Source: Brachypterus glaber (taxonomy: Eukaryota; Arthropoda; Insecta; Coleoptera; Kateretidae). From it: a stretch of DNA of 64,000 nt. The stretch is taken from assembly GCA_958510825.1 (NCBI GenBank), contig OY294048.1, forward strand, positions 23,958,674-24,022,673, given 5' to 3'. Of the stretch, positions 1 through 11,130 are shown one piece after another. A model generated the notes under the pieces. It was not told the DNA's origin. It worked only from the letters and a program-made list of their open reading frames with translations, and did no database searches. Made by a program: the position numbers and the translations under genes. The stretch's first letter is position 1. Every line of letters starts with the position of its first letter.

Positions 1-270
1 AAAATTTTTATCATCGGGTTAAAATAAATATCACTACCCCCCGGGGTGAATTTATAAAAAATTTATAATTAGATTCAGTTTAAACGAACGAAAACAGGCC
101 AAACATGAGCATATCATATACCAAAAATTTATTTGGGTTATGATATTTAAGTGTTTCACATTTAAAGGTAATATCTTAAGCCGCTCAAAAGTTAAGGAGT
201 GTGGACTTAATTAAGTCTAAAGACATGCACTGTACGCACTGTACAGTGCGTACAAGCACGCACATGTCTG
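1..270. repeat. Satellite end and left flank of foldback element
   Basis: The first roughly 85 bases are the same satellite monomer that fills 13-20 kb: a TCATCGGGTT motif, a CCCCCCGGGG box and an AGATTCAGTTTAAACGAACG box. The sequence then passes into the non-mirrored outer part of the foldback. The same junction recurs almost base for base at 20150-20430, so satellite and foldback sequence are linked in two places. No coding capacity is visible. Confidence 0.8.
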
Positions 271-333
271 GAGTAGAATCACCCGTTAAAATTTCGGACC
301 CTGTTTCACATTTAAAGTTAATACCTTAATTAA

Positions 334-471
334 GGCCTATCCAGAAGCTTGCATAAGAACATAAGAATGCGATGCCGTGATTGGCTCACAAGATACATGG
401 CGGCCCATCAAGTCAATCACTTCATCGCATTCTTATGTACTATGTTGTTATGCGACCCTGTGGATATGCCC
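334..471. mobile_element. 138-bp TTAA-flanked MITE (left arm copy)
   Basis: The ends GGCCTATCC and GGATATGCCC are imperfect inverted repeats, and a longer internal pairing joins CATAAGAATGCGATG with CATCGCATTCTTATG. TTAA lies immediately outside on both sides (330-333 and 472-475), which suggests a piggyBac-type target. The mirrored copy is 1816-1953 and a third is 20483-20620, so the MITE was there before the palindrome was duplicated. Superfamily is inferred only from TTAA. Confidence 0.6.
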
Positions 472-706
472 TTAAGCCGCTTAAAAGTTAAGGAGGGCGG
501 ACCTAATTAAGTCCCAAGACACGCACTGCGCGCACGCACATGTCTAAAGTAGAATCACCCGTTTAAATTTCGACCCTATTTCAAATACACCGTGTATATA
601 CCAAAAAATTATTTGGGTTATAATATTTAAGTGTTTTACATTTAAACTTAATAACTTAAGCCGCTTAATAGTTAAGGGGCCCCCTTAAAGGGGGTCGGAC
701 TTAAGA

Positions 707-736
707 CACGCACTGCACAGTACTGTGCAGTGCGTG
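707..736. repeat. Perfect 30-bp palindrome inside foldback arm
   Basis: The bases CACGCACTGCACAGT are followed directly by their exact reverse complement, giving a spacer-free palindrome. Related but imperfect TGCACTGTAC...GTACAGTGCG palindromes occur at the same place in the other tandem units of both arms, including the third copy near 20870. The stretch is much more GC-rich than its surroundings. It could be a protein-binding site or a cruciform former; no function is assigned. Confidence 0.8.
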
Positions 737-1815
737 CACGCACATGTCTAAAGTAGTATCATCCCTTAAAATGTCTACCCTATTTCAAATACACCGTGTA
801 TATACCAAAAAATTATTTGGGTTATGATATTTAAGTGTTTAAAATTTAAAGTTAATATCTTAACCCGCTTAAAAGTTAAGGAGGGCGGACCTAATTAAGA
901 CTTAGGACACGCACTGTACATTTTAAAGCTAATTAAATTTTCTTTTTGGTCATATAATTTTTAACATTTTAAAAAGGTGTTGAATTTGCATTGTTAAACT
1001 AAAAAATTCGATTCTGGAAATCTGTGCTTCCATTATTTAAAACAGATAAAATTTAAGCGTATACGCTCTTTTACCTGATTGCCGCATTATGTGTTTTCCC
1101 CCAAAACCACTAAGCAGGGTACCACATAACCTACAAAATTCGATCCATCGTTACGTACGTAACGATGGCACCCTGCATAGTGGTTTTGGGGGAAAACACA
1201 TAATGCGGCAATTAGGTAAAAGAGCGTATACGCTTAAATTTTATCTGTTTTAAATAATGGAAGCACAGATTTCCAGAATCGAATTTTAACAATGCAAATT
1301 CAACACCTTTTTAAAAAGTTAAAAATTATATGACCAAAAAGAAAATTTAATAAGCTTTAAAATGTACAGTGCGTGTCCTAAGTCTTAATTAGGTCCGCCC
1401 TCCTTAACTTTTAAGCGGGTTAAGATATTAACTTTAAATTTTAAACACTTAAATATCATAACCTAAATAATTTTTTGGTATATACACGGTGTATTTGGAA
1501 TAGGGTAGACATTTTAACGGATGATACTACTTTAGACATGTGCGTGCACGCACTGCCCAGTACTGTGCAGTGCGTGTCTTAAGTCCGACCCCCTTTAAGG
1601 GGGCCCCTTACCTATTAAGCGGCTTAAGTTATTAAGTTTAAATGTAAAACACTTAAATATATAACCCAAATAATTTTTGGTATATACACGGTGTATTTGA
1701 AATAGGGTCGAAATTTAACGGGTGATTCTACTTTAGACATGTGCGTGCGCGCACTGTACAGTGCGTGTCTTGGGACTTAATTAGGTCCGCCCTCCTTAAC
1801 TTTTAAGCAGCTTAA

Positions 1816-1953
1816 GGGCATATCCACAGGCTCGCATAACAACATAGTACATAAGAATGCGATGAAGTTGACTTGACTGAGGGCCGCCATGTATCTTGTA
1901 AGCCAATCACGGCATCGCATTCTTATGTTCTTATGCAAGCTTCTGGATAGGCC
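1816..1953. mobile_element. 138-bp TTAA-flanked MITE (right arm copy)
   Basis: Mirror image of the copy at 334-471, in the opposite orientation, with TTAA at 1812-1815 and 1954-1957. It has the same length and only scattered substitutions. It contains no open reading frame. Confidence 0.6.
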
Positions 1954-2014
1954 TTAATTAAGGTATTAACTTTAAATGTGAAACAGGGTCCGAAATTTTA
2001 ACGGGTGATTCTAG

Positions 2015-3118
2015 AGCGAAACACAACGATGGATAGAATAGGTCACCGCCCACTTTCACCAAAATCCCTAGATTTGAAAATAACGGTTTTGCTGTACTAG
2101 AATAAAGAGCGTATACTCCATGTCATGAATATTTTTTAAAACATAAAGTGATACGATTTCTGATTGAATTAAAAAAGTTATAATAATGTTTTCTAGTATG
2201 CTGGTACTAATAGTTTGGTTTAAAACTTTGTTTTCAAAAATGTACGTTTATTAATTAAAGATTGGTATGTTCCCATACCAGTAAATATTTTGACAGAAGT
2301 CAAAGATTTAACAAAGTTTGGAGAACCATGTGTATAAGAAATACGTTGAGAATAGTTGCAGATATCTGAATTTAAATTGCAGAAGGTGTAATGGTCAACA
2401 TTTAGAGAATATGTCTGTAAATTTTTGTATTTGTTAAAGGTAAGATATATTTTCATGCAATAAAATTAAGTTTAAAGTTTTTCAACTGAAATTGTTATTA
2501 ATAATCTAAGTTAATCATATTTAAATATATTTTTAATCTATTTAAAATTTCTGTCACTGAATATTAGATGGGTGAAGTCATGCAGTGGCACTACGCTGCA
2601 GCAGTGCAGTGATAATTTTATGTCATTTTAAATTGTGCTTGAAAGGGGCTGTCCTTATATTACGTAAGGCACATATGGGAGGGGAGGGGTCACTGAAAAT
2701 GTGACAGTTTGTGACAGAGGGAGGAAGGGGTCTAGGTGAATGTTACGTAACACAATTTTGTCTTCTACAAAGAATTATGGCCTTTTCCTTTGGGATTTGT
2801 CTAGCTCGATATAAATATGTATTTATACCGTATTTTTTATTCCTGTAATCTAGGAATTCGTGTCACAATGAAGTGGTCTGGAAATTTCCATCCCCGAATT
2901 TAACAGAATTTAATATTCATTAATGGAGCATTTTAACATTAATATGTTTTAGATAGGGGGTAGAGGGCTATAGGTCACGGGCCATAGGCCACAGGCTACA
3001 AACAAAGTAATCTGCTTAGCACTTGCCTCGATCATATAAGTGAACACGTGGTAGATAGAAAACCATGTCTTGTAACTGAAGGCTTAAAACATATTAATTT
3101 TATCGCGGTTTTGCTTTA
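2015..3118. other. Non-coding stretch with one MITE-end fragment
   Basis: No convincing gene. At 2645-2765 there is a GGGGCTGTCC...TTACGTAA segment followed by purine-rich GGGAGGGGAGGGG, resembling the left end of the MITE at 3584-3972, and probably a relic of a related element. The 78-codon minus-strand frame at 2220-2456 has no recognisable domain and AT-biased composition. The rest shows nothing I can name. Confidence 0.5.
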
Positions 3119-3119
3119 C

Positions 3120-3181
<62 letters not shown>

Positions 3182-3540
3182 TGATAATAACTGGTGTTTA
3201 TCTTATATATAAATTTATATTAATATATGTAAAAAAAAGTTTTAAATAATAGAACAAAGAATAAATATCACATACTATCACAGTTAAGATTTTAACTAAA
3301 TTAAAACTAAAAGTACTAGCTAGGGTAATGGACCCATTGTTCTCTTAACAGTCCTAATTCTCTGTCCAGTCTGTTTTTATACTGGTTTACATTTAATGAC
3401 ATCACCGTATCTTCTCCCAGACTGTTCCACCTATACACAACCCTATTTGTTATAAAATTTTTCCTCGGTTATCTTGTACAATAGAACTTTTTTTTATAGA
3501 AGCTTGGCAGTTGTACGTTTACTTCTACATAAATTATCAT
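3119..3540 (-). pseudogene. LINE RT C-terminal tail with (ATT)n 3' end
   Basis: On the minus strand, the frame ending at a TAG at 3316-3318 reads FITNRVVYRWNSLG then NVNQYKNRLDREL. This is the conserved tail (NRVV.RWN.L then FK.RLD) found at the extreme C-terminus of many CR1-like and related non-LTR reverse transcriptases. Downstream in the same orientation the sequence runs into a (TTA)n tract at 3119-3181, as expected for the 3' end of such an element. Only the last 60-70 codons survive, with at least one frame disruption upstream. It is a 5'-truncated, dead copy. Confidence 0.65.
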
Positions 3541-3583
3541 ATAGTGGCCCTTAATTTCCCTCTTCATAGAAAAATTATGCATA

Positions 3584-3972
3584 GGGGCTGTTCAAGAATG
3601 ACGTCACCTCCATAGAGTGAGGGGTGACGAAGGGGGGAGGGGGGTCTGGCTAAAAGTGTCACCTTTAAAAAAAGTTATATTTAAAAAAAAATAGTGAAAA
3701 TAGGCACTTTTAGAATTTTTATAAAAACAACTACCACATAAAAGGGAACGTTCAAGTATTACAAAACGCAAATTTTGATCATTTTGGACATTTTTCTAGT
3801 TAATTAAACTTATTGAAAATTTATTTAAAACGTCCCCCTCTAGGGGGGGTCTTCCAAAAGGTGACGTATTTTTTTTTTCTATTTTATCAAGGCAAAAGTG
3901 ATGAAAGGTGACAAAGGGGAGAGGGGATAAAAACTTCGTCAAAAATAGGTGACGTTATTCTTGAAAAGCCCC
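3584..3972. mobile_element. 389-bp MITE with 25-bp TIRs
   Basis: The left end GGGGCTGTTCAAGAATGACG and the right end (read inverted) GGGGCTTTTCAAGAATAACG pair over about 25 bp, continuing as TCACC. ATA flanks both ends (3581-3583 and 3973-3975), consistent with a 3-bp target duplication. The interior is non-coding, with T-rich and C-rich blocks. The superfamily is uncertain. Confidence 0.75.
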
Positions 3973-4385
3973 ATATTATATTGTACTCAAATTTTAATAA
4001 TAATAATTTGGACTTTCAGGTACTCCAAAGTAGTACAAAGCAACAATATAAATGCAACACAACTGGCGTTTTAAAATGAAAAACTCAAATATGGGGGCCA
4101 AAAATTGAAGATTATTTATCAGTTTTAAGTTGTTCTGAAACCTATACAAGAAAAATGCATAAAAAACAAAATCTTTTACCAAGGCTTGCACTAAAACAGG
4201 TACATATTAGAATATATTATTCACATGGTACATATTTTTTGTATGTACTTTAATATATATATATATATATATATATTACATTACATTAGAGTTGACGTGA
4301 AAACGCTGCTATTGACATTGGCCCTTTTAGAAACAAGACACAGATTTATATGTATAATGATATTTAAAACAAGTATTACAATATA
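3973..4385. other. AT-rich spacer with (AT)n tract
   Basis: Contains a TA dinucleotide run at about 4252-4275. The short frames here (3994-4191 minus, 4225-4461 plus) have no recognisable motif and look like chance openings. Nothing else is supported. Confidence 0.4.
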
Positions 4386-5182
4386 CACAGTGTTCAACAA
4401 CTGGCATGCTAAAAATTTAAGAGGTGAAAATTACCTGGTGATTCTACATCCAAAAATATAAAAAAAAAGTTCCTAAAGAGGTTGGTCCAGAAATGAGCCC
4501 TAAGTGAGCTACAGCCCTTCAAAGATGGAATGGGGAACAAAAAAGCACCAATAACCAATAACATTTTTAATGCTGCAAGGTGATTTTTCATTTATTATTA
4601 TTATTATTATTATTATTATAATAAAACTAAGCAAAAAGTAAGGAGTAATAGCCTTTTAAAAACTTACATTTTGGGTGTCACTAAACATTTTTGATGTATT
4701 TTTACTCAAGAAAACTATATTTTTTACAAAAAGTCCAAAAAATACACTTAAAAAACATTGGGTAAAAAATGTTTTAAGCTCAACATATTTTGTCCATCTA
4801 GGCATATCTCTGAATAAACTAAAAAAATAACGAACTATTATCCGTGTCTGAATTACACTGCAGTGACTCATTTGCGAAAATGTGCTAAAAAGCGAGGATC
4901 ATACCAGTTCGGGTGCGGTTCGCGTAACTCCGTCTGAGGGAATCCCTTATACAAGAGCAGCATAATACGTTTTAGGTATGAGGTACTGCAAAACCTCGTC
5001 GCTCTAGCTTAAAGGGTACCGGAGTTATTAATTAATAAACCTTATTTTTAGGACAATTTTAAAGGACAGGAGCTCCCTTAGCTCATTTTCGGATCAACCT
5101 TTATGGGATTTTTTTTTTTTTTTTTGATAATTTTGGATGTAGAATCACCTCTTAAATTTTGACATGCCATAACTGAACGCTG
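4386..5182. mobile_element. About 800-bp inverted-repeat element (TA-flanked)
   Basis: The left end CAGTGTTCA...GGCATG then AATTTAAGAGGTG and GATTCTACATCCAAAA pairs with the inverted right end (CAGCGTTCA, GGCATG, AATTTAAGAGGTG, GATTCTACATCCAAAA). The imperfect TIRs are about 120-150 bp. TA lies outside the right end (5183-5184) and close to the left end, which fits a Tc1/mariner-derived non-autonomous element. An (ATT)n tract sits at 4593-4624. No transposase is present. The core carries a GGGTGCGGTTCGCGTAAC block that reappears in the hAT element near 61.7 kb. Confidence 0.6.
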
Positions 5183-7010
5183 TATAATGTGATATATATC
5201 ATAATATATAATATATTTAAAATATACCGTGCGATTATAAAGTGCCGAACACTTTTTAATGCAAAACTGGCATTAGCGATGAGTAAAATGCAAGAAAGCT
5301 GTGTGCGTTTTACTGGCCACCGAGCTGTTGTACGTAGCAATCACATGGGCTTGTCGCGCACAACTCTAACAGAGGCGTGGCTTCAAACGAATAGTATTTT
5401 CTTTTCAAACTGTTTAGCACTTTATAATCGCACTGTATATCCTTAAAACTCTAAATAGGCGCTGTTCATAGGTATGTTATGACATTGTGGAGTATAAGTT
5501 GGTACATATTTTTCGAAAATTGGGTATATTTTTATTCAAAGCATGATAGTAGATTATTTAATTTCACAGGCCCACAAAAAAAAAGTTTTCTGTGCTGGGG
5601 TTGAGACCCACTTATTCTTATGTATTTTGGGATGCTGAACACAAATCTGTCATAAAAAAAGGCATTTCATGGGCGCATTTATTTTTGCTACATTGAAATA
5701 ATAAGAGATTTTTACCATTTTAGAAAAACTTTTTTCAGTGTAGCAAAAAAATGAGCCCTGAAGTGCCTGTTTCATAACAGATTCGTGTTCAGATCAGGCT
5801 TTCGAACGTTTACTAGCGATCAGGTGCCGTGATGTAATAACATCACATGTGAATCGCTATCCTGAAGGTAAAAAAAAACGATATTTGAGTTTTTGCACAA
5901 ATTGCACATTTTTTTTTTTTAGCTCCATTTTCGCGTGAACACTCACATATTAAGTAATCATAATAAAACATTTGATATAAATCTTTTTTATAGGTCAGAA
6001 GAAAAATTATAACAAAGAGACAGATTTTTAAGGAGGAAGTAAAAAGTCCAAACTTCAGATCAAGTTCACAGAAAAAAGTAGGCACACCCAAAATATAGAA
6101 AAATAAAAACACTTGCCAATCATTATGCAGCATAGCCAGTAATATCAAATCTTCCACCTGAATTCAGGTTCATGAATGAGAACTTAAGAGGTCACAATAA
6201 AAAGATACTATAAGAAAGATGCTGAAGTCTACCAAGAAAGAACTTTGTTTCTAATAGGGTTGTGCGCAGTTGAAAGTTTGAACTTGAAACACCCAAAGTG
6301 TGGAGACAATTATTTTCATTAATATTAATCAGTTAAAAAATAGACTTGATTACTTAAAATGTATATTTATATAAATTTCAAAAAATTTTATCTCAAAAAT
6401 TTTTTTTTTGGTTCCTTGTGCTAATTGACTCTGTACATGATGACTGGTAATTTATACAAAGTCCAATTTATTACTCGAACATAAGGTATCTTAATTCATA
6501 TATAAAATGAAGTTTTATAACTTTTGTATTTAATAAAATGGTCCTTAATATTAATTTACTTATATCTTTGAATACTATATAGTATAGTATAGATATGTGT
6601 CACCCATTCTGATTCTTACTCTTCCAAATTTAACATCTTCAGTTCAAAAGCCTAAAGTTTTCGCGAACAGACCGACAGACTTGATATTATTACTTTTTTT
6701 TGTATATAAAACGTTAAGAATAAATAAGAAATATAATTAAAATAATATAAAAGATAGATAAACAGATTCAAATATTGGATGTGCGAATATACTGCGTAGT
6801 TTATTTTATAAAACAACTAAATTCTATACACAAATATATACTATTCAAACCTGTTGTAAAAATATTTACTGTGCGATTTTTTAATTTACTATCTTGCTTA
6901 AAAAAACAGACCATAAATATATGATACCATCCTTTTAATTAACGCAGAACTTTCCCTGGGGGAACGTGAAAATATAAAAAAAATTGAAAATATTAAAATG
7001 CTCATAGAGC
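5183..7010. other. Unannotated AT-rich region
   Basis: No domain-bearing frame. Overlapping frames at 5152-5446 and 5843-6157 lie in simple or shadow sequence and are not supported. I see no repeat, tRNA or splice-site arrangement that I can defend here. Confidence 0.4.
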
Positions 7011-7484
7011 TTGACTGTTACAATTGGATGTTCTGGACTTCTACAATGTTTACTTTTTGCGTTTGGTTTGGCGCCTCTGACGGAAAATTTTGATGACTTC
7101 AAAAAAGGCATTACTTCTAAAAAAACCCTGATGGAAAAAAATTTAAAAAAATATTTGAAGACGTCACTCGCCGGCGCCCCTGTTAGCTGGTGGCCTGTAG
7201 CATGCGGTTCAATCGGCGTCGTGCAAACGTCGGCTCCGCTTTTTACCAACTGTCAATTATTGACAGTTATTCGACTTAAATTAAAAATTTATAAAATTAA
7301 CCGCAGTTCTGAACTGTTACATCTCAAAAAATGCGAAAATGAGGTTCGACCATCCAATAATGGTATCTACTTTCATATGCACAAAAAAAAATTCTCTCAT
7401 AATTATGTAATAATTAGTTCAAGAAACTGTACAAGTCCCCGGGGGCAATATTCGCACACAAGTAACAAGTACGTGATTTTGTAA
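7011..7484 (+). other. Unsupported 157-codon frame, unknown
   Basis: An ATG-initiated frame, longer than most in this region, partly over a locally more GC-rich patch (7160-7240). The translation (for example APVSWWPVACGSIGV) matches no family I recognise, and the minus strand is also open over 6935-7249, so coding status is doubtful. The frame runs into the repeated segment at 7405-7466. It could be a fragment of an unknown element or a chance frame. Confidence 0.15.
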
Positions 7485-8006
7485 GTTCTTAACATATGTT
7501 ATCACCAAAAATAGCTTTATAAATTTCTCTATCATATCGACACCCCCAAGCAACAAGGACGTAACTGAAGTTAGACCCATTTTGAGTTATACTCATAGGT
7601 AAACGCCTTGAAAAAAGTCACACATGGTGGTACTACTCAGATTTCTCCACAGACCATTTTAACCAAAAGTTTACCTAAAAACACTAAAGTAAAAAATTTT
7701 AAACTTGAATATTATCAGAAACAAACAATAAATAAACAATAAATACTTATACAGTTAAATAGAGAATTTTATAAGCTTTCAAATGACGTATCGCATGGCT
7801 TCCTTTTCCACTTCAATCATTTACCCACCCTTAAATAACAAAAAAAAATATTTTAGAAATTTAGCTGTCGTTAAAAATGAAAATATATGAGTTACGGCTT
7901 TGTTGCTTGGGGGTATCGATATATAATAATTATATTATTATAATTATGTAATAATTAGTTTAACAAACTGTACAAGTCCCCGGGAGCATGATCCGCACAC
8001 AAGTAA
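7405..8006. repeat. Pair of about 60-bp direct repeats
   Basis: A GTAATAATTAGTT...CTGTACAAGTCCCCGGG block with downstream CGCACACAAGTAA occurs at 7405-7466 and again at 7945-8006, about 90 percent alike. The interval between them holds the MITE at 7537-7919. The repeats may be a local duplication that the MITE later entered, or ends of an unrecognised element. Confidence 0.6.
7537..7919. mobile_element. 383-bp MITE with 27-bp TIRs, TA target
   Basis: The left end TCGACACCCCCAAGCAACAA pairs with the inverted right end TCGATACCCCCAAGCAACAA, and the match continues to CGTAACT. TA is present directly outside both ends. The interior contains GAGAATTTTATAAGCTTT and GTATCGCATG motifs shared with the palindromic MITE near 56.8-57.2 kb. 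There is no coding sequence. Confidence 0.7.
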
Positions 8007-8029
8007 TACGTATTTTTTTTTTGGACATT

Positions 8030-9462
8030 TTGTGTTTTAAACATATTTTTGTTTTTATTTTATATTACTTTTATTCAGATCTTTTTTTATTTATTAAAGT
8101 TTAATTTTTTGTTTTAAACATATTTTTCCTTTTATTTTATATTACTAATGTAAAAAAAGAACTTTTATTAAGATTTTCTTTATTCATATTATTTTGTGTT
8201 TTAAACATATTTTTGTTTTTATTTTATATTACTTTTTTTATTTTATATTACTAATGTACAAATATAACTTTTATTCAGATCTTTTTTTATTTATTTAAGT
8301 TTTATTTTTTGTTTTAAACATATTTTTCCTTTTATTTTATATTACTAATGTATAAGAAGAACTTTTATTAAGGTTTTCTTTATTCATATTATTTTGTGTT
8401 TTAAACATATTTTTGTTTTTATTTTATATTACTTTTTTTATTTTATATTACTAATGTACAAATATAACTTATATTCAGATCTTTTTTTATTTATTTAAGT
8501 TTTATTTTTTGTTTTAAAAATATTTTTCTTTTTATTTTATATTACTAATGTATACATGTAAAAGAAGAACTTTTATTAAGATTTTCTTTATTCATATTAT
8601 TTTGTGTTTTAAACATATTTTTGTTTTTATTTAAATTACTTTTTTTTATTTTACATTACTAATGTACAAATATAACTTTTATTCAGATTTTTTTTTTATT
8701 TATTAAAGGTTTATTTTTTGTTTTAAAAATATTTTTCTTTTTATTTTATATTATTAATGTACAAGAAGAAGTTTTATTCATATTTTGTTTTATTTATTAA
8801 ATTTATATTTTGTTTTTTATACATATTTTTGTTTTTATTTTATATTACTAATGTAAAAGAACTTTTATTAAGATTTTTTTATTCATATTATTTTGTGTTT
8901 TAAATATATTTTTGTTTTTATTTTATATTACTTTTATTAAGATTTTTTTATTCATATTATTTTGTGTTTTAAATATATTTTTGTTTTTATTTTATAGTAC
9001 TTTTTTTAACATATTTTTCTTTTTATTTTATATTACTAATATAAAAGAAGAACTTTTATTAAATTTTTTTTTATTCATATTATTTTGTGTTTTAAACATA
9101 TTTTTGTTTTTATTTTTATATTACTAATGTATAAGAAGTTTTATTCAGATTTTTTTTTATTTATTAAATTTATATTTTGTTTTTTATACATATTTTTGTT
9201 TTTATTTTATATTACTTATGTAAAAGAAGAACTTTTATTAAGATTTTTTTTATTCATATTATTTTGTGTTTTAAACATATTTTTGTTTTTATTTTATATT
9301 ACTTTTTTTATTTTACATTACTAATGTACAAATATAACTTTTATTCAGATCTTTTTTTATTTATTAAGGTTTTATTTTTTATTTTAAACATATTTTTCTT
9401 TTTATTTTATATTACTAATGTATAAGAAGAAGTTTTATTCAGATTTTTTTTTATTTATTAAA
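8030..9462. repeat. T-rich tandem repeat, about 200-bp period
   Basis: Repeats of TTTTAAACATATTTTT(G/C)TTTTTATTTTATATTACTAATGTA alternate with TTATTCAGATCTTTTTTTATTTATTAAAG. In the first half the higher-order period is about 200 bp (two roughly 100-bp half-units, for example 8108, 8309, 8509, 8709). In the second half it decays to shorter units. Frames here (8912-9425) are Phe/Ile-rich by composition only. The array resumes at 10765-11130 after an inserted foldback. Confidence 0.85.
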
Positions 9463-9570
9463 GAACCTGGCACACATATAGGGGGGTTCCTGGGCCTCAG
9501 TCAAACTGCCTCAAATTTTGTTATTTTACAATTTCGGAGGTAAACATTAAATTAGAAAAATTGCAGCCAA
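9463..9570. other. Unique fragment between array and foldback
   Basis: GAACCTGGCACACATATAGG and following sequence is unlike the T-rich array. It looks like the flank brought in with, or preceding, the foldback at 9571. No coding potential. Confidence 0.4.
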
Positions 9571-10508
9571 ATTAAATGACCAGTTTCGGAGAAAAACGCT
9601 TTTAAAAATCTAATTTTATGACAGAATTTTTGACGTATATTAAGGTTATTTTTTACTTACGTAAATATTAACTTAATTAGCCGTTTTAAGTTTATTATAC
9701 TCTATTAATTAAAGAACAGGCAAGATAAATATTAGATAAAAGGCTTTATTATTATTTACTTACATGTGGTTCTATAAAAATTTTAAATCTTTGTGAAACT
9801 TCCACATACTGGCATTTTCCACGTGTTTGCTAATTATCTGCATATTTTCTGTTAGATTTTTGCTTGATTATGTTGAATCATGGTTTGGTACATCGACAAA
9901 TATTTTATAATTATATATTTTAGATTTTCTTGATATATATTTTTCCAAAAATATATCTGAGGCTTGAGAAATCTGTCATCATATTTTCGTAGGTAAAATA
10001 TATTATTGAGATTGCCTAGCAACAACTTTTAATAAATATTACTATTAAGGGTTCACTAATGAATTAAGTTGTTAGGCAATCTCAATAATATGTTTTGCAT
10101 ATGAAAATATCATGAGAGATTTGTCAACCTTCAGATATTGTTTTGAAAAAATATATCAAAAAATCTAAAATATATAATTATAAAATATTTGTCGATGTAC
10201 CAAACCATGTTTCAACATAATCAAGCAAAAATCTAACAGAAAATATGCAGATAATTAGCAAACACGTGGAAAATGCCAGCATGTGGAAGTTTCACAAAGT
10301 TTTAATTTTTTTATAGAACCACATGTAAGTAAATTATAATAAAGCCTTTTATCTAATATTTATCTTGCCTGTTCTTTAATTAATAGAGTATAATAAACTT
10401 AAAACGGCTAATTAAGTAAGTAAGTAAAAAATAACCTTAATATACGTCAAAAAATCTGTCATAAAATTAGATTTTAAAAGCGTTTTTCTCCGAAACTGGT
10501 CATTTAAT
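9571..10508. mobile_element. 938-bp foldback with about 460-bp arms
   Basis: ATTAAATGACCAGTTTCGGA at the left is mirrored by the inverted copy ending at 10508. The arms continue with few mismatches to GATTGCCTA(G)CAAC / GTTG(T)TAGGCAATC, leaving a loop of only about 45 bases near 10035-10065. There is no internal open frame of note and no obvious target duplication. It is a non-autonomous palindrome lying within the T-rich array. Confidence 0.8.
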
Positions 10509-10599
10509 ATTAATATTAAATACCGGCAATCGTGCAAAGAGATTTTCATAAATAATAAAATTTTAACCGTCATATGTATATTTATTTTTAAATGTGCCG

Positions 10600-10795
10600 T
10601 CTTCGTTTTTAAAAATGTTTGTCTTTTTATCAAAAATTCAAATTTTAATTGTTATATAACCCAAAATTCCGATCAATTAGTAATTCCAAAACATAAGAGT
10701 GCAAAATATGAAAAGGGACCATATTACTCTTGTATTAAAATTTTTAATAAACTTCCAAAGAGTATAAAGGAAATATTTTTCTTTTTATTTTATAT
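10600..10795 (+). pseudogene. LINE RT C-terminal tail fragment
   Basis: One plus-strand frame (about 10692-10775) reads HKSAKYEKGPYYSCIKIFNK followed by LPKSIKEI. This closely parallels the tail of the LINE fragment at 17886-18266 (YEKGCFYSAISIFNKLP.NIK). The fragment is very short and flanked by the T-rich repeat, so it is a 5'-truncated relic of a CR1-like element rather than a gene. Confidence 0.55.
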
Positions 10796-11130
10796 TACTA
10801 ATGTATAAGAACTTTTATTCATATATTTTTTTATTTATTAAATTTATATTTTGTGTTTTAAACATATTTTTGTTTTTATTTTATATTACTAATGTATAAG
10901 AAGAACTTTTATTCAGATTTTTATTTATTAAAGTTGTATTTTGTTTTACAAATATTTTTGTTTTTTATTTTATATTACTAATGTACAAATAGAACTTGTA
11001 TTCAGATTTTTTTATTATTAAACTTATATTTTGTGTTTTAAACCTATTTTTCTTGTTCTTTTATATTATTTATGTATAAGAAGTACTTTTATTCCTATTT
11101 TTTTTTATTTATTAAGGTTATATTTTTTAA
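10765..11130. repeat. Resumption of T-rich tandem repeat
   Basis: The same TTTTATTTTATATTACTAATGTA units as at 8030-9462, in the same orientation, about four degenerate copies. Confidence 0.8.

Larger units (their letters stand above)
271..2014. mobile_element. Large foldback palindrome, about 870-bp arms
   Basis: The left arm (271-1156) is repeated in reverse complement by the right arm (1157-2014), with the centre at the ACGTACGT run at 1156/1157. The arms are nearly identical apart from small indels, for example about 20 bases near the centre present only on the left. Each arm contains about four imperfect tandem units of roughly 205 bp. These share a CCAAAAAATTATTTGGGTTA box, a CTTAAGCCGCTTAA box, a GCACGCACATGTCTAAAG box and an ATCACCCGTTAAAATTTCG box. 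Long inverted repeats built from internal tandem repeats are the hallmark of Foldback/Galileo-like DNA elements; family assignment is inference because no transposase is present. Confidence 0.85.

Noticed and set aside
5189..5446. 85-codon plus frame with an overlapping minus frame
   Set aside because: Both strands are open over the same short GC-richer patch without recognised motifs; no splice or element context supports coding.
7011..7484. 157-codon frame as a host gene
   Set aside because: No recognisable domain, the opposite strand is equally open, and it ends within a local direct repeat; kept only as an unsupported frame.
8912..9425. Phe/Ile/Leu-rich frames resembling membrane proteins
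   Set aside because: They are compositional products of the T-rich tandem repeat, with no conserved motif.
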